Shown here: piece after piece, positions 16,037 to 28,204 of the stretch
Position numbering within the stretch: position 1 is the first letter of the stretch
Layout: each line of letters begins with the position of its first letter
Origin: Cliona cf. orientalis
Taxonomy: Eukaryota; Porifera; Demospongiae; Clionaida; Clionaidae
Length of the DNA stretch: 64,000 bases
Reading direction: 5' to 3'
Assembly (NCBI GenBank): GCA_963930775.1
Contig: OZ005694.1
Coordinates: 8,256,045 to 8,320,044 of the forward strand
Notes under the pieces: model-generated
The model's input: only the letters and a program-made list of their open reading frames with translations
What the model was told of the DNA's origin: nothing
Database searches by the model: none
Made by a program: the position numbers and the translations under genes

Positions 16037-17121
16037 GGAGAGAGAGGAGGGGGAGGGAAAGAGAGAGATTGTTAAGTGTATTGTGAAGAGAAGCTAAACT
16101 GACAATCTATTTTATTTTCCTTACGTACCTAGCTGAAGAATGTTCTGGTCCCATTCCCTCGTAGCCGTGGGGGAGGAGGAGGACGAGCCCGCTCTGACGT
16201 ACCCACTTGTCCTGACCAGAGCTAATGAACTGGTCAATGATACACTGCAGTATTGCAATTTATATTATGTCATGGCAGCCAGTGCAAGGATATTTTTTAT
16301 TATAGACTTGACAACACATACAGACGGATATTGATAGCTACGAGCTAGATCGTGTTATACCAATCTGGCATTATTTCTCTCAATGAAAAATAATTCATCA
16401 TAATGAAGTTGCTCAAACATACAGACTGACAAAATGATACAAAACACAGCCTTAAATACTAAGAACACCATGTGCTCAAAATCCATATACAAAACACAAA
16501 TATACATACTGCGCATGTGCACATACAATGTAAATCACATGATCAACACAAGATACTACAATAATATGCATGCATGAAAATTTAGTAGGTCAATCTTCTC
16601 TTAAAGCAGGGTTTCATTTAGGAATTTTGTGAAGGGGGGGGGGAGCAAACGTGATAATCACAGAATTAAGGGGGGCAAGAATTGTACTAGTATGTTTTAT
16701 CAGCCAAGAATAACATAGTTTGTTTTACTATGGGGGTCTGGGGGCATGCTCCCCCAGGAAAATTTTACTTAGCTACTTGAGCATTGTTGTGGAAGTCTCC
16801 AAATTGTGCCTCCCACACGACCAGTGAGTTTGGGTTGCTCATGGAGAAGCCTAGCTCAAACCCCAGCACTGCAAACTCGCTCAGGGAGCTGTTGCACACA
16901 GTGTACTTGGCCTGCGTCTCAGAGATGTGCGACAATGGCCTGTGAAAAATTATCAATAAGCAATCTCAAGCAGGGTAAAAAGTAATAATAATATCATTAT
17001 GGATAAGATTTTATGCATGGAGAGTCAGCTATGTTCATGTACCTGTAAGTGCCCTTGTCTATCTTTTGGTCATGGACCACGTGATGCCTATGAGCAAACG
17101 TTCCCCTTTCCGCATCTTGAC
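14423..17121 (-). pseudogene. Partial second OGDH copy: exons 15-22, open and nearly all-silent divergence
   Basis: Eight exons match OGDH exons 15 to 22 with the same lengths and phases: 17043-17121, 16777-16939, 16129-16244, 15709-15886, 15496-15568, 15255-15412, 14792-14943 and 14423-14522. Together they encode about 339 residues, from [14 protein letters not shown] to the stop, without a frameshift or internal stop. Nearly every base difference I found against the true gene is synonymous. Exons 1-14 are absent: similarity ends near 17,235, which aligns to about 43,390. The exon 16 donor is altered but a GT remains in phase. The fragment would lack the presequence and thiamine-binding half, so it cannot encode a whole enzyme. 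A recently truncated gene, a transferred allele segment or an assembly artefact would all fit. Confidence 0.8.
15900..16070. repeat. Imperfect GA tract in the intron between OGDH-fragment exons 17 and 18
   Basis: An interrupted GAGAGA/GGGAGA tract. A shorter version sits at the same place in the true gene (about 41,940-42,055), so it predates the duplication and changed length since. Confidence 0.85.
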
Positions 17122-17654
17122 CTGTGTATTGGAAATTGCATATAGCTATTATTCACAAAATTAATGCTATAGCCTTGTCTCCAGTTTTCCCAACATTTAT
17201 CTGCACATAACTAAGGGAGCCTGGGGCTATACTACCGTGTTTATGCTAATAGAATGCAAGCTAAAAAAATAATTACGATTTTAAATGAACCCTTGACCAC
17301 ATCCCCAGTGACTGTATAGTTCTAATGGTGCATATGGTAAAGGTCGTCAATACACACATCGATGCCAGGGCCTCAATCGTAGAGATGGAGTCTAAGATCA
17401 ACTTTCGACTTCGAGTTTCGATGCTTCTATCAAAGGAGATGAACTCGACAGCACAGTACAGCTTCCGAACTTCAGATCGGTCGTGGCATGACGCGTGCTA
17501 TAAATAGCGCAAGGCTAGCTTTATTTATCCACAGGATTACGTCAGCCAAGAGAACGCGTGAAGTTCGATCGGCATTACTTGTCGGAGAAAGTAGCACTCA
17601 GCTTTTAAACAGTCTGCTGATTACACTGACCAATCACGGTCAAGATATTAAACA

Positions 17655-17769
17655 GATAAACTATGTTTGCCCAGGATACACCATTCATATACCACCTTCG
17701 CTCTCGGGCTACGCCCTCGAGCTCAGGGTGGTATATGAACGGTATATCCTGGGCAACCATAGTTTATCT
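17655..17769. mobile_element. 115-bp foldback element just upstream of array copy 3
   Basis: Inverted arms of about 43 bp begin AGATAAACTATGTTTGCCCA and end with the near reverse complement, around a CG-rich loop. It lies 88 bp upstream of the copy 3 start codon. The surrounding 17,236-17,656 shows no resemblance to other units and no recognisable gene. Confidence 0.65.
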
Positions 17770-17856
17770 ATTACTGATACATGGCATAATATTAACACAT
17801 ACACGGGAAAGTCCCTGCCTAAACTCCGAGTGTGATAGCTATTCTGCTCTGCTAAA

Positions 17857-20021
17857 ATGATGGACCGCGAACTAGTGACTGTAGTAGTATTTCTTGTAGC
17901 GTTCAGCTGCTACATGATGGTGAATGCGGGTAAGCGCTGAAATCATAATAATAATATATTATTGGCGTGGACTTTCATATTAATATAGAATAATTATTAT
18001 TCTATGTATGCAGATGATAAACCAGCTTCTCCCATTACTGCCAGGGATACTGGGAGCACACGGACCACTACAAATCCAGTAACAGAGTCAGCTGCAGATG
18101 CCGAAATCAGCCCCACCTCTACAGCAGCTGATACTTCTGTAGCAGCTACTGTTCATCAAGCATTGGCCCCACAACGACCATTCTAATGGAAGCCACCGCT
18201 ATGCCTGTGAAAAAAGGTGATGAGAAACTCATTACTGGAACTGGGTGAAAGAAATTTATGAATACATTGCTTGAATTAAAAGCAGCATTGTGTTATGATA
18301 GTTTAATTTTCACAGCCATCTTGATTAAGAAAATCTGCATAAAATTAAATGAAATAAGCACTCTTATACAAGTATAGTTACATGTATATGAGGGAGGGAG
18401 GGAGAGCACATTACACAAAACTCATCATACACATTCAATCGTGAAAATTGCAGTACAGTGCACGTGTGCACACCCACTAGAACCAATAGCTGTTCTAGCA
18501 AGCCAGCGGTCCAAAACATGACATTGTACAAGCGTTGCAGATCCAGGAAGTGCATCCGGTGGCACATTCCAGTGCATGCAATTTTTGCCGTTTTTTCTTA
18601 CCTGTTCTATCTAGGCCACCTTTCATTTCTAGGACTCCAAACAAAGTCATGGTCTATAAATAGCATAAATTAGCGCAATTTACCATATACGGGCATGTGT
18701 TACTATAACTGTCACACACATGCACACACTCATGCTCGCTTGCAGTACCTGAAACTGGCCATACTATACAGCCTATGAATACCACAAAATTGATATAGTT
18801 TGGAAAATGTTTATACACAATATCATGTATAGAGACGGAGAGAGAGAAAGCATATGCACACACAAACACATTCATACTGTGGCACACATGCATTTAATTT
18901 TCTCTATAACATTCATATGATCATAATATGCATGCATGAAACACAAAGGATACAAAAATAGCTATTGGCTAATACAAGCCTGTACCCTAGCTAGCTAAGA
19001 CTTCAGTCTCGGTGGGCTCTTGAGGCGATAGGAATCCATGAGCAATCCACGCATGCATGCATGCACACACATGTACACTTGATGTGTGTATGTGCACATA
19101 CTCATATAATTATATAGTACAAATTCTGGGACTTTTCATAGTATACTGGTAATGATAATTATATTATTATCTCGATCTGAAGCAAGTGTCATTTCATACC
19201 TGAAAATCAAGCAAAAGTTAAAATTAAAGTATGAATGCGGTACTTTTAATTTGGTGAGGATGATGTGCTAATTCATCTAAGGTCATATTATGTCTATCTA
19301 TATCTGCAGCTAATATCGTCGCATTCGTTTCAAGTTCAACTATTGTAACTCTGATTGCATGGCTTTGTTCTTTTGCTGATGGAAAAGCCGAAGGAGGAAG
19401 GCTCCGAAGTGTACACTGGCCATGCTTATTCAAACAGAAGCAACACAGTGACTGCGAATACCGGTAAGCGCCCATGGGCACTTAAATGTATCTTGCCCGC
19501 ATGGCAGGATCAAGATTCCATACAATTATTGTGTAGAAGTGGTCCCTACTATCTTAATTAGTATAAATATGAATAAGCTCAGCGCTTGTATACTAATTAA
19601 TGTGCACATGCATGCACACACATATTATACACACAAAAACCATGATGTTAAAGGTAGGGACATAACTATTAATGAAGCCAGTTTTTTTTAATTTCAGCAG
19701 ATATATCACACCTACCTAAATATTACACCTTACGCCTAGTATAATATAATACGAATATCTATATAGTTGTCAAGATCTGGCAATATTTGTGCTGATATAC
19801 ACGTTATACAAGCATGTTTAATGTCACGTTAGAGAGGCTAGTATGCATGATCACCTTACTCATGCATGCAGAGTTAGTGATTTGAATTATTACAATGTTA
19901 TAATATTATATTATAAAATTGTGTAATTAAATTACAATAGTATACATTGAGCTATTTCCTTGCAGATATGAATGACCAGGAGTCTATAAGCACTAGGCCT
20001 TGGTATGATAATATTGTGTGA
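17857..20021 (+). pseudogene. Array copy 3: broken paralogue of the small membrane protein gene
   Basis: Exon 1 (17857-17929) encodes MMDRELVTVVVFLVAF and is intact. Exon 2 begins at 18014 but contains an insertion of roughly 90 bases after EISP that brings an in-frame TAA at about 18,184. Exon 3 (from about 18,745) has lost its donor. Exon 4 (19310-19463) has an 11-bp deletion in the transmembrane codons that shifts the frame. Exon 5 (19966-20021) is intact and ends WYDNIV. At best it could make a short secreted peptide of about 80 residues from exons 1-2. It most likely is a pseudogene. Exon 1 could still serve as donor for copy 4, which lacks one, because phases match. Confidence 0.7.
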
Positions 20022-20390
20022 CTCTACCACCTTAAACAATTTCTGCTTGGCAGAACTGAAATCTTAAAAATCATAGTGCTGCCAAAAATATTATTAGTTG
20101 TCATTGTTTTGTAGGATTCCATATTATTAATTTTGCTACATTTACATGCATGCAATGTTTAGTATACCCAAAATTGATGCCACTGTGATATTATAAATTA
20201 GGACTTACCTTTTCAGTTATGTAATGATGATGTTATTTAGTTGAGTTGTGCACACCCACCTGACCTGTATGTATAATATTGCGCATGCTCGGAATAATAA
20301 TGAGTTGTTATCATGGCCAACTGAGTGAGAACCACGAGTTGAGCTATCTGCATGGGGCAATCGAGAACACTTGGTGCGATAGAGAATGCT

Positions 20391-20493
20391 ACAGCCACAG
20401 CCAAATTTAGTTGCCCAAATTATAATTATTATTATTTCAGAATTGATTCTGAAAATTTAATTATTATGGGCAACTAAATTTGGCTGTGGCTGT
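20391..20493. repeat. Inverted duplication of a conserved spacer motif
   Basis: Two 27-bp arms containing CCAAATTTAGTTGCCCA face each other across about 49 bp. The same motif occurs singly in the other units (about 1,450, 4,830, 13,385), so one arm was duplicated in inverted orientation in this unit only. Confidence 0.75.
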
Positions 20494-20785
20494 ATCACCT
20501 CATGATCAGTCTCTGGCCATGGTCCAGCCGTTCCAATGCCACTTGTGACACTTCTCATTAATTTTACTTCTGCTCTCTCTCTCTCATATTAATTGCAGGC
20601 TTCTCAAAGCAGAACCTAGCAATAACTAATAACACAGACTGCAAATGATCGTCTGAAAATATTATTTTTTGTTGATAATAGTATAATATAAATACTACAA
20701 GATGAGCAATAAAAGTAGAGCAGGTTAATGTTAATACTGCCATCCTGTAACTAACTCAGTAAGTTAGTACTATTATTAACTGTAG

Positions 20786-20885
20786 CTAGATGTTGAATGT
20801 GTGAGTACGGACATGTTCTTGCTCTGTCTTGTGGTGAGCCTTGTTTCCCGTAGCAACGGAAGCACTTGGTAGACGACCAATATAG
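20786..20885 (-). pseudogene. Detached copy of the last exon of OGDH (unit 3/4 junction)
   Basis: It encodes the same terminal residues as 40304-40403 with a preserved acceptor and stop. The coding differences I see are synonymous (third positions of Ala, Gly and Arg codons). Similarity continues through the preceding intron and stops at about 21,310, exactly where exon 21 should begin. Confidence 0.82.
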
Positions 20886-21739
20886 CTAAAATTCTTAAAA
20901 TCAACAATAATATTATACATAGTGTATTATACTATAAGTAACAAACTTTAATACAAATACAGTGGAATCTTGCTAAAACAGTCATCTATGGGCTGCAAAT
21001 TGCAATAGAGAGGTGGTTACTCTAAGATGTTGCTATACTGTGCTTTGCAAGTCAGTTATCCAGTGGAAAGGGTAAATAGGCTATAAAGTGCTTAATTCAG
21101 TCATACTACAAGTCACACGGCAAAGGCTTTCAGTTTATACAGTGACAGAAACAGGTGCAATTTTCCTAGACAACTGACCTGCAAAGCACAGTATATTAAT
21201 TTTGGAGCTTGAACTAAGTGGGAGGTGGCTGCCTTACACAGTAACCACTATACACAGGTACGACTGTGTGTGTATATGTGACATTGTATCATTCATTCCC
21301 ACGTCTTCACCTCAAAAACGGTCATATCATAGAGTCGGTAGACTCTATAAGTAGGGATGGCCCGGATATGCCATATATGTAATACATTACAAATACCCAA
21401 ATATCTCAAAAGAAGTAGTTTTGTGAAAGTTTTAAGTGTGAAAATCAGAATCTCCAGCAAATTATCTATCTAACAAGACCAAGATCATTCATCAAATCAA
21501 TTGTACATGCCAGAACCAGATGTTCAAAAAAATGGCCATTTCTCATTCTTTCTTTCTTCTTTCTCATTTCCAGGGCTAACTCAAGACTGTCTGGACCTCT
21601 CACCTTACTTTTCATATAAATCCACTCTATTTCGTAGTGCGCAGTGCAGTGGCACGCTAATTTGGCGTTATCTCGACAGTTGCGTAATAGTGGGTGTGTA
21701 CGGCGCATTAACGAGTGGGTGTGGCTGATACGCCGCCAT

Positions 21740-22040
21740 TTTGTGATATAATGCGCATGCTCGGAATGTGTTGCTATGGTGAAGTCATGTGACAGCGCCT
21801 GGCCGCGCCCTAGGCGAGCGCGATCGCGAGCTAGCTAGCTACGTACGTACTGCGTTCAGCGGTGCGCTGGATCGATCATGGATATGAAGGTGCAAGGCTC
21901 GAGGAGCAGTAAGGCGCTAGGCATATGCGAGCTATTCGCTAGCGCTCCGCTGGATCCGATGATCATAGATATCATACTATCATACGAAGGCTCCGACAAG
22001 CCGCCGGCGGCTCGAGGCCCGACTCGGAGCGGTTAAACGT
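21740..22040. other. CpG-rich island with one short open frame
   Basis: CG dinucleotides are dense here compared with the AT-rich surroundings, with several short palindromes such as GCGATCGCG and CTAGCTAGCTACGTACGTAC. A 52-codon frame (21878-22036, starting MDMKVQGSRSSKALG) lies inside; I do not recognise it. The island could be a promoter for a gene whose exons I cannot see, or part of a foreign insertion. The flanks at 21,315-21,740 and 22,040-22,517 show nothing convincing. Confidence 0.3.
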
Positions 22041-22521
22041 ACAGATCATAAAATTATGCCCGGTACTGAGCTAGCTGCTGCCAACAATAAAACTTAAAAC
22101 TCGGTTTTCTCCCTAAGCAGAGTCTCATGGGGCGTGGTTACGAATTTTGACACCTCCCATTAAGCTTCCACTTATAATTACACTGGACAGAAGTTGTGAT
22201 AAGATGGCACTACTAAGTACAATAAAAAAAGAACAGAAACAAGTATAAAAAACAATTGAAGAATGAAGTAGGGATGGCAGGATCAAAAAGTACACACTGA
22301 ACAAGAGATAATCGTATCTACTATACATCCCTACGCTTGGGGCTATTTGAGGGTTGCAAAAATAATCAGTAATAATATACGATTGAATCAAAACTGATAA
22401 ACTCAAACCTTTATGACAAGTAGGGAACAACCTGAATATCTCCCACATACCACACTCAACAAACGCGTCAACATTAAGCTTTTTACTATGCCATATACTG
22501 TGTACAGTAGATAAGTTTTAA

Positions 22522-23535
22522 GGTACCATTAAATTGCGTGGGCGTGAGGTGGGGGATGTGACACCTAAACCACATCAAAGTCATTAGTGAGGTGCATGTT
22601 GTGTAACCACGCCCTTTTAATTGCACAGGTCTCAGGGGTGTGGCTGCTAGAGCCGGAAGTGTTCATTTAATATCCTCCATGGACCGGAAGCCGAGCCGGA
22701 AGGGAGGGGCCAGGCCACGCCCAAAACAGCCCCACCCTCTTCCCCAAGGACCACCATTCTCAATCAAGTGCCTACTAACCACCGGATGTCCACCGGAAGC
22801 CCACAATCAATCCCAATTAAAACACACAGCTTCCTCAAGGCCAAAACACACACAAACACTTGGAGGCCGTTCTGCCACACCGCCCACGCAAGAGCTCACC
22901 TCATTTCCTGTGTGGGCGGAGTAACAACACGTCATCGCAACCACATCCGCTTCAAACCATCGTCAGCTTCCGTCCGGCCGTACAGGCCCCTCGATCGCAC
23001 CGCCGTACAGTGCCTCATTAACAGACATGGCCTCACCTTTGACCTCCTGCCAAGCCCCCAAAGCCTCCTGGACGGGTTCAAAGGTCACCACCGCATCCGG
23101 GACACGCCCACCTATCGCCGCAGCCAAGTCCCCGGCCCCGATGTCCAAGCACTGGCCCGTGAAGCCACGCCCAATCGGAAGCAATAAAACCTGCATTAAC
23201 GCACACGCACACACTCCACACAGTGCCAGGAACACGCCCACATGCTTAATTAGGCCTAATAAGGCTTTTTTTTTTTTTTTTTTTTTTTTTTGTCGTTGCG
23301 GTTAATAGTTAAGCAAGAATGCTTTGATCTTGCTTTGATGTGGGCAATTACCGGCCTTTTCTTCAGGGGCCACTTCCGGTCGCTAATTACACGCGCATAA
23401 TCATCCCTGGCCGATTCTGGACACGCCCACCTTCGACCAAAAGCACTCGTATGGCCTCTTCGGCCACGCCCCTTCACGATTCGCTAATTGAATTAGCCAT
23501 TCCTGACGCTCACGCCCACGCAATTAAATGGTACC
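22522..23535. mobile_element. GC-rich non-autonomous element flanked by TTAA
   Basis: The ends are inverted repeats of about 27 bp starting GGTACCATTWAATTGCGTGG, with one mismatch. TTAA lies directly outside both ends (22518-22521 and 23536-23539). TTAA duplication is the hallmark of piggyBac-type insertion, though the terminal bases are not typical. It contains several unrelated open frames on both strands, rich in Pro and Arg, and a poly-T tract near 23,264. None is convincing as coding. Confidence 0.65.
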
Positions 23536-23539
23536 TTAA

Positions 23540-24017
23540 TTAATCCAGATTAGAATCAACGTCCTGATGTGGATTAAAAGTGGATTACATGTAAAGTAAT
23601 GGGCCATGAAATGTTAATCCGGATTAAGCATTAGTGTGTAAATGCAGTTTAAACCAGTCCAGCTTAATCTGGATCAGGGTGTGTAAACGGGGCTTATAAT
23701 ATATTATAGTCTAGTGCCATTCGACGACCTTTACCCACTCTACTCTGGGTGGAATAGGTAAAGGTCGTCGCAGAACCCCCACCTGCATGTGTGACTGTTT
23801 CTATAATAGTAATATTATCATATCAGAATTCTTGATACCACGAAGCAGTTACATTGCATCTTCTTCCTCCCCCTCACAGATCAAATCTCTTACATGCATA
23901 CGCAATAAATAACCTCAAAGTTTACATAACATTATAGATTATAAATAATCTCAAACCATGGACTATAGGCGGACTTGACACTTCATAATAATTATTATTC
24001 TATGTATGTACTTGTAG
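23540..24017. other. Spacer upstream of array copy 4
   Basis: About 23,540-23,695 contains several WAATCCRGATTA-type direct and inverted motifs and may be another small element. A hairpin, GACGACCTTTACCC and its partner (23,719-23,770), also occurs at about 1,688-1,730, tying copies 1 and 4 together. No signal-peptide exon like those of copies 1, 3 and 5 is visible here. Confidence 0.45.
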
Positions 24018-26242
24018 CAGATGATGAACCAGTTTCTCTCACTGCTGATACTGGGAGCACACAGACCACTACAGAGTCAGCTACAGATGCCGAAATTAGT
24101 CCTGTGAAAAAAGATGATGAGCAACCCACTACTGGAACTGGTAAAGCAAATTATTATGAATACATTGCTTGGGTTAAAAGCAGCATTGTGTTATGTTGGC
24201 CCATGAAATATTAAAGCACTCTTATACAAGTGTAGTTACATGTATATGAGGGAGAGAGGGAGGGGGAGAGAGAGAGAGCACATTACACTCACACATGCCC
24301 AATCATGAAAATCGAACTTTCTGCTGTATGCACTAGAACCAATAGCTGTTCTAGCTAGTTGAGTGTGATTTACATCCAATGTGTACACATGCTCACACAC
24401 ATCTACACACTCATGCTCACTTGCAGTATCTGAAACTGGCCGTATTATACAACCTATGAACACCGCAAAATTGGCCATTGAAGGTATAGTTGGCAACTGC
24501 TTATTATATATTAATTATTATATGAGGGAGAGAGATGGAGAGAGAGCACATGTACACACAAACACATTCACACTGTGGCACACCAGCTAAGTGCATGCAT
24601 GCACGCACACACACTTGACATGATAATATTATGTATGCACACATACTCATAATATACATTGTGCGGCAGGGATTAGAATGGTGGTGTTTGAATGTATGCC
24701 AGAGAAATTTTAGGCCATGCCCATTACTTAAGACCATATGATACCTACTGTTATTGCCATAAGAATTGCCCTAGCAGGGCACTCTAACAATAATTATGAC
24801 CACAAGGAATTTTTTGGCACGCATGTATTTTGGCTATGGAAGAGAGAGGGGGGAGGGAGGACGAGAGAGATTGATTGATTGATTGAGAGAGAGAGAGAGA
24901 GAGGTGGGATGGATCAAAATTAAATACTGTGTTTATGCTAATTATAAAACATGTGATCTAATTAGTACAAATTCTGGGATTTTCAGAGTATACCGGTAAT
25001 AATAATAATATTATACCTGAAACAAGCGTCAATTTATACCAGAAAATCAAGCAAAAGTAAAATTAAAGCATAAACACAATAGTTTTAATTTGGTGAGGAT
25101 GATGTGCTAATTCATCTAAGGTCATAATATAATATTATGTTTATCTATATCTGCAGCTAATATCGTCGCATTCGTGTCAAGTTCAACCATTATAACTCTG
25201 ATTGCAATGCTGTTTTATGGCTTTGTTCTTTTGCTGATGGAAAAGCCGAGGGAGGAAGGCTCCGAAGAGTACACTGGCCATGCTTATTCAAACAGAAGCA
25301 ATACTGCGAATACCGGTAAGCGCCCATGGGCACTTAAATGTAACTTGCCCGCATGGCAGGATCAAGATTCCATACAATTATGTAGAAGTTGCCCCTACTA
25401 TTTAAATTAGTATAAATGTGAATAAGCACAAGCTCAGTGCTTGTGCACATGCATGACCATGACGTATTAAAGGTAAGGACATTATATTATTATTAGGCCA
25501 CACAAACTAAATTCGCTGTTTATCGTCACCACTTTTTCCACTTTCCATGCGGGCGAGCGGTCATTATTCATTATTCATTGTCCATTTTCTTTATTATTGC
25601 GAGCCACGCCCCTCACTCAAGGGGCGTGGTTTTCCATTAACGGGCAGTGCTAAGGTTAAAGGTCATGCGTGCTTGTTGCATTTCGTTGAGGACAGCGAGT
25701 CTAAGGCAAGTTTTCTACTCGTTAGTGTGTCGTTAAAAGGGAAACAAACGCTTTGGACTTCCTGTGCATATATGTCGAACATTTGAAGGTTTTGTGCAGT
25801 GTTCATGTGATCAATAATGAATAATGAAAATTTTGCTGGATCTTCAAAATAGCATGCGGGCGGTGACGCTTAACAGTGAATTTAGTTTGAGTGGCCTTAA
25901 TGAAGCCAATTTTTTTCATTTCAGCAGATATTATGTCAAACCTACCTACCTTACACCTATAGTGATAATATTATACAAAATTTAATATCTAGTTGTCAAG
26001 ATCTGGCAGTATTTGTGCTGATATACCACTTTCTACAAGCATGTTTAATGTCACGTTAATGTGGCTAGTATGCATGATCACCTTACTCATGCATGCAGAG
26101 TTAGTGATTTGAATTATTAATATAATTATTATTATAAACTTGTGTAATTAAATTACAGTAGTATACATTGAGCTATTTCCTTGCAGATATGAATGACCAG
26201 GAGTCTATAAGCACTAGGCCTTGGTATGATAATATTGTGTGA
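24018..26242 (+). CDS. Array copy 4: small membrane protein gene, first exon not found
   Basis: Four intact exons are present: 24018-24140 (ADDEPVSLTADTGSTQ..., Thr-rich), 24427-24483 (VSETGRIIQPMNTAKLAIEG), 25157-25315 (transmembrane helix and EEYTGHAYSNRS tail) and 26187-26242 (NDQESISTRPWYDNIV and stop). All are phase 1 and free of stops. No signal-peptide exon is visible upstream before the TTAA element. Expression would need an unseen exon or splicing from copy 3 exon 1 at 17,857, which is phase-compatible. Intron 3 carries the inserted element 25496-25896. This copy and copy 2 have a clean exon 3, which copy 5 lacks. Confidence 0.5.
25496..25896. mobile_element. 401-bp inverted-repeat element in the last intron of array copy 4
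   Basis: The ends read GGCCACACAAACTAAATTCG and the near reverse complement, continuing into a second shared motif (CGTCACC and GCGGGCG). TTA flanks both sides. The matching intron of copy 5 near 31,612 is empty. A related, decayed copy is at about 52,060-52,300. Confidence 0.72.
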
Positions 26243-27045
26243 CTCTTGGCAGAATTTGAAATCTTAACAATCATAGTGCTGCCAAAAATATTTTTAGTTG
26301 TCATTGTTTTGTAGATAATATTATTTGCATGCAATGTTTAGTATACCCAAAATTGATGCCACTGTGGTATAACCTGAACTAGGACTAGTTATGTATTAAT
26401 TGATGATGTTATTTAGTGAGTTGCATGTGCACACGTGCCCACCTGACCTGTATGTATATTGCGCTTGCTTGGAATAATAATGAGTTGTTGTCATTGAGTG
26501 AGAACCACGAGTTGAGCTATCTGTATCAGTCTTCACTGCAATTTTATCAATACCTCATAGGTTTAATTAATTTTCATCATAGGCTGGCCAAATTTTGATT
26601 GGGACTCAGGATGCATACACATACAATTAATATGACATTGTCTTCGGTTTTTCATATTAATTATTTGTCACATTAATAACTCCTGGATGTTGATACATTG
26701 TCTATGTACAGCTTGAATTTATGAGTTCTTTGTGTTTAAGAATTATTTCACAGTGCATGGGTTATCTCTTCCACTATGAGCCGCGTATATATCCATGACT
26801 TCTAAGATATGATATTATTAGCAATCACTACTATAATTATAGCTGCTAGTAGTAAATGCATCTCCATGCCCTCCAGGTAATGACACGGACCGCAAATGAT
26901 CGTCTGAAAATATTTTTTGTTGACAATAGTATAATAATATTATATATAGCTACTACAAGATGAGCAGTAAAAGTAGAGCAGTTTATTAATAATAATATAA
27001 TACCGCCATCCTGCAACTAATTCAGTAAGTTAGTACTATATATTA

Positions 27046-27614
27046 CCGTATCCTCCCGAAAATAAGCCCCCCCCCCCCCCCCCCCCTTTTTCAGCAGTAG
27101 ACATGACCTATATAGACTGGGGAGGGGGCTTATTTTCGAATACGCACTTTCCCTCGAATATAAGCCCCCCTTAGCCACCATCGTTGGTCACGTACCACGG
27201 GACAGAGTTTGCTCGTCTTTTCTCCAAAAGAGCGGCAGCGAGATGACCTGTCAAATAGACCGTGCGGCAACACGAGGATCGGCGGTGGGAAAAGGACTTG
27301 TTGTTCCGTGTGTGTACGTCTTTAGAGGGAAGTAAAAGCATCTTGACCGGCTCGTAAGTGTCTTCGCCAAACTAGAAGTGCCATCATAACAGAACGACTT
27401 CAAAACAGGCTTTTCTAAACACACATGCAGCACCATCTTTGTACTCGTAGTCAATTGAAGGGCGGGGTTACGTACGTACGCGTACGTGCTCGCGCGCGTG
27501 TATATATGCAGTCTATCTACTTGGTGGGAGGGGGGCTTATAATCGAGGCAAACATACCTGTGCAAGAACTTGAAGGTCAAAGAGGGGAGGGGGCTTATTT
27601 TCGGGAGGATACGG
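27046..27614. mobile_element. 569-bp inverted-repeat element at the array unit 4/5 boundary
   Basis: The ends read CCGTATCCTCCCGAAAATAA and its reverse complement. TATTA flanks both sides (27041-27045, 27615-27619), and the empty site is seen near 8,120 and 14,415. Additional internal copies of the end motif (near 27,128 and 27,155) face inward. A C-run of about 19 bases sits near the left end. No transposase. Confidence 0.75.
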
Positions 27615-27621
27615 TATTAAA

Positions 27622-27725
27622 CTAGATGTTGAATGTGTGAGTTCGGACATGTTCTTGCTCTCAGTGTCTTGTGGTGAGCCTTGTTGCCCGTAGCAACGGA
27701 AGCACTTGGTAGACGACCAATATAA
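27622..27725 (-). pseudogene. Decayed copy of the last exon of OGDH (unit 4/5 junction)
   Basis: It matches OGDH exon 22 but carries a 4-base insertion that shifts the frame and has lost the acceptor. Similarity to OGDH ends near 27,870, the same point as in the 8,130 copy. The following sequence (27,870-29,190) matches 8,385-9,430, so these two junctions descend from one event. Confidence 0.78.
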
Positions 27726-28204
27726 TATTATTAGGTACTTTTACTAAAATCAACATACATTGTATATTATACCATAAGTAGCAACTTCAATACAAATACA
27801 GTGGAATCTTGCTAAACGGTCATCTATGTAGCTACCGCAAATTACAATAGAGAGTGGCTGCTCTTAAGATGTTGCTATAATATACAAGATATCATCGTGA
27901 AATTTGGCACAGGTACAGGTGAATATGAAAAACGATTCTAGATATATTTTAAAGTTTGCCATCAGGCTGTTTTCATTTTCAAGTTATGCCACTTTAAAGC
28001 ATTTGATGATTACGTAACATTGCATAACTTAAGGATGCTACTTACATATATAATATAGTGACCCTTTACCATATACAATGAAGCTATTAGGGATGTGGTA
28101 TATAATCGTTTCATAAGATCAATACTTAATGTGATTATGAAGGCAGTAGGTGTATTCATGATTTATTATTATTGTGCTATTAAATTTTACCTAGCCTCAG
28201 TTAC

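Noticed and set aside
22640-23305. Several overlapping Pro/Arg-rich open frames on both strands.
   Set aside because: They overlap each other inside the TTAA-flanked GC-rich element, share no recognisable motif and run into a poly-T tract.
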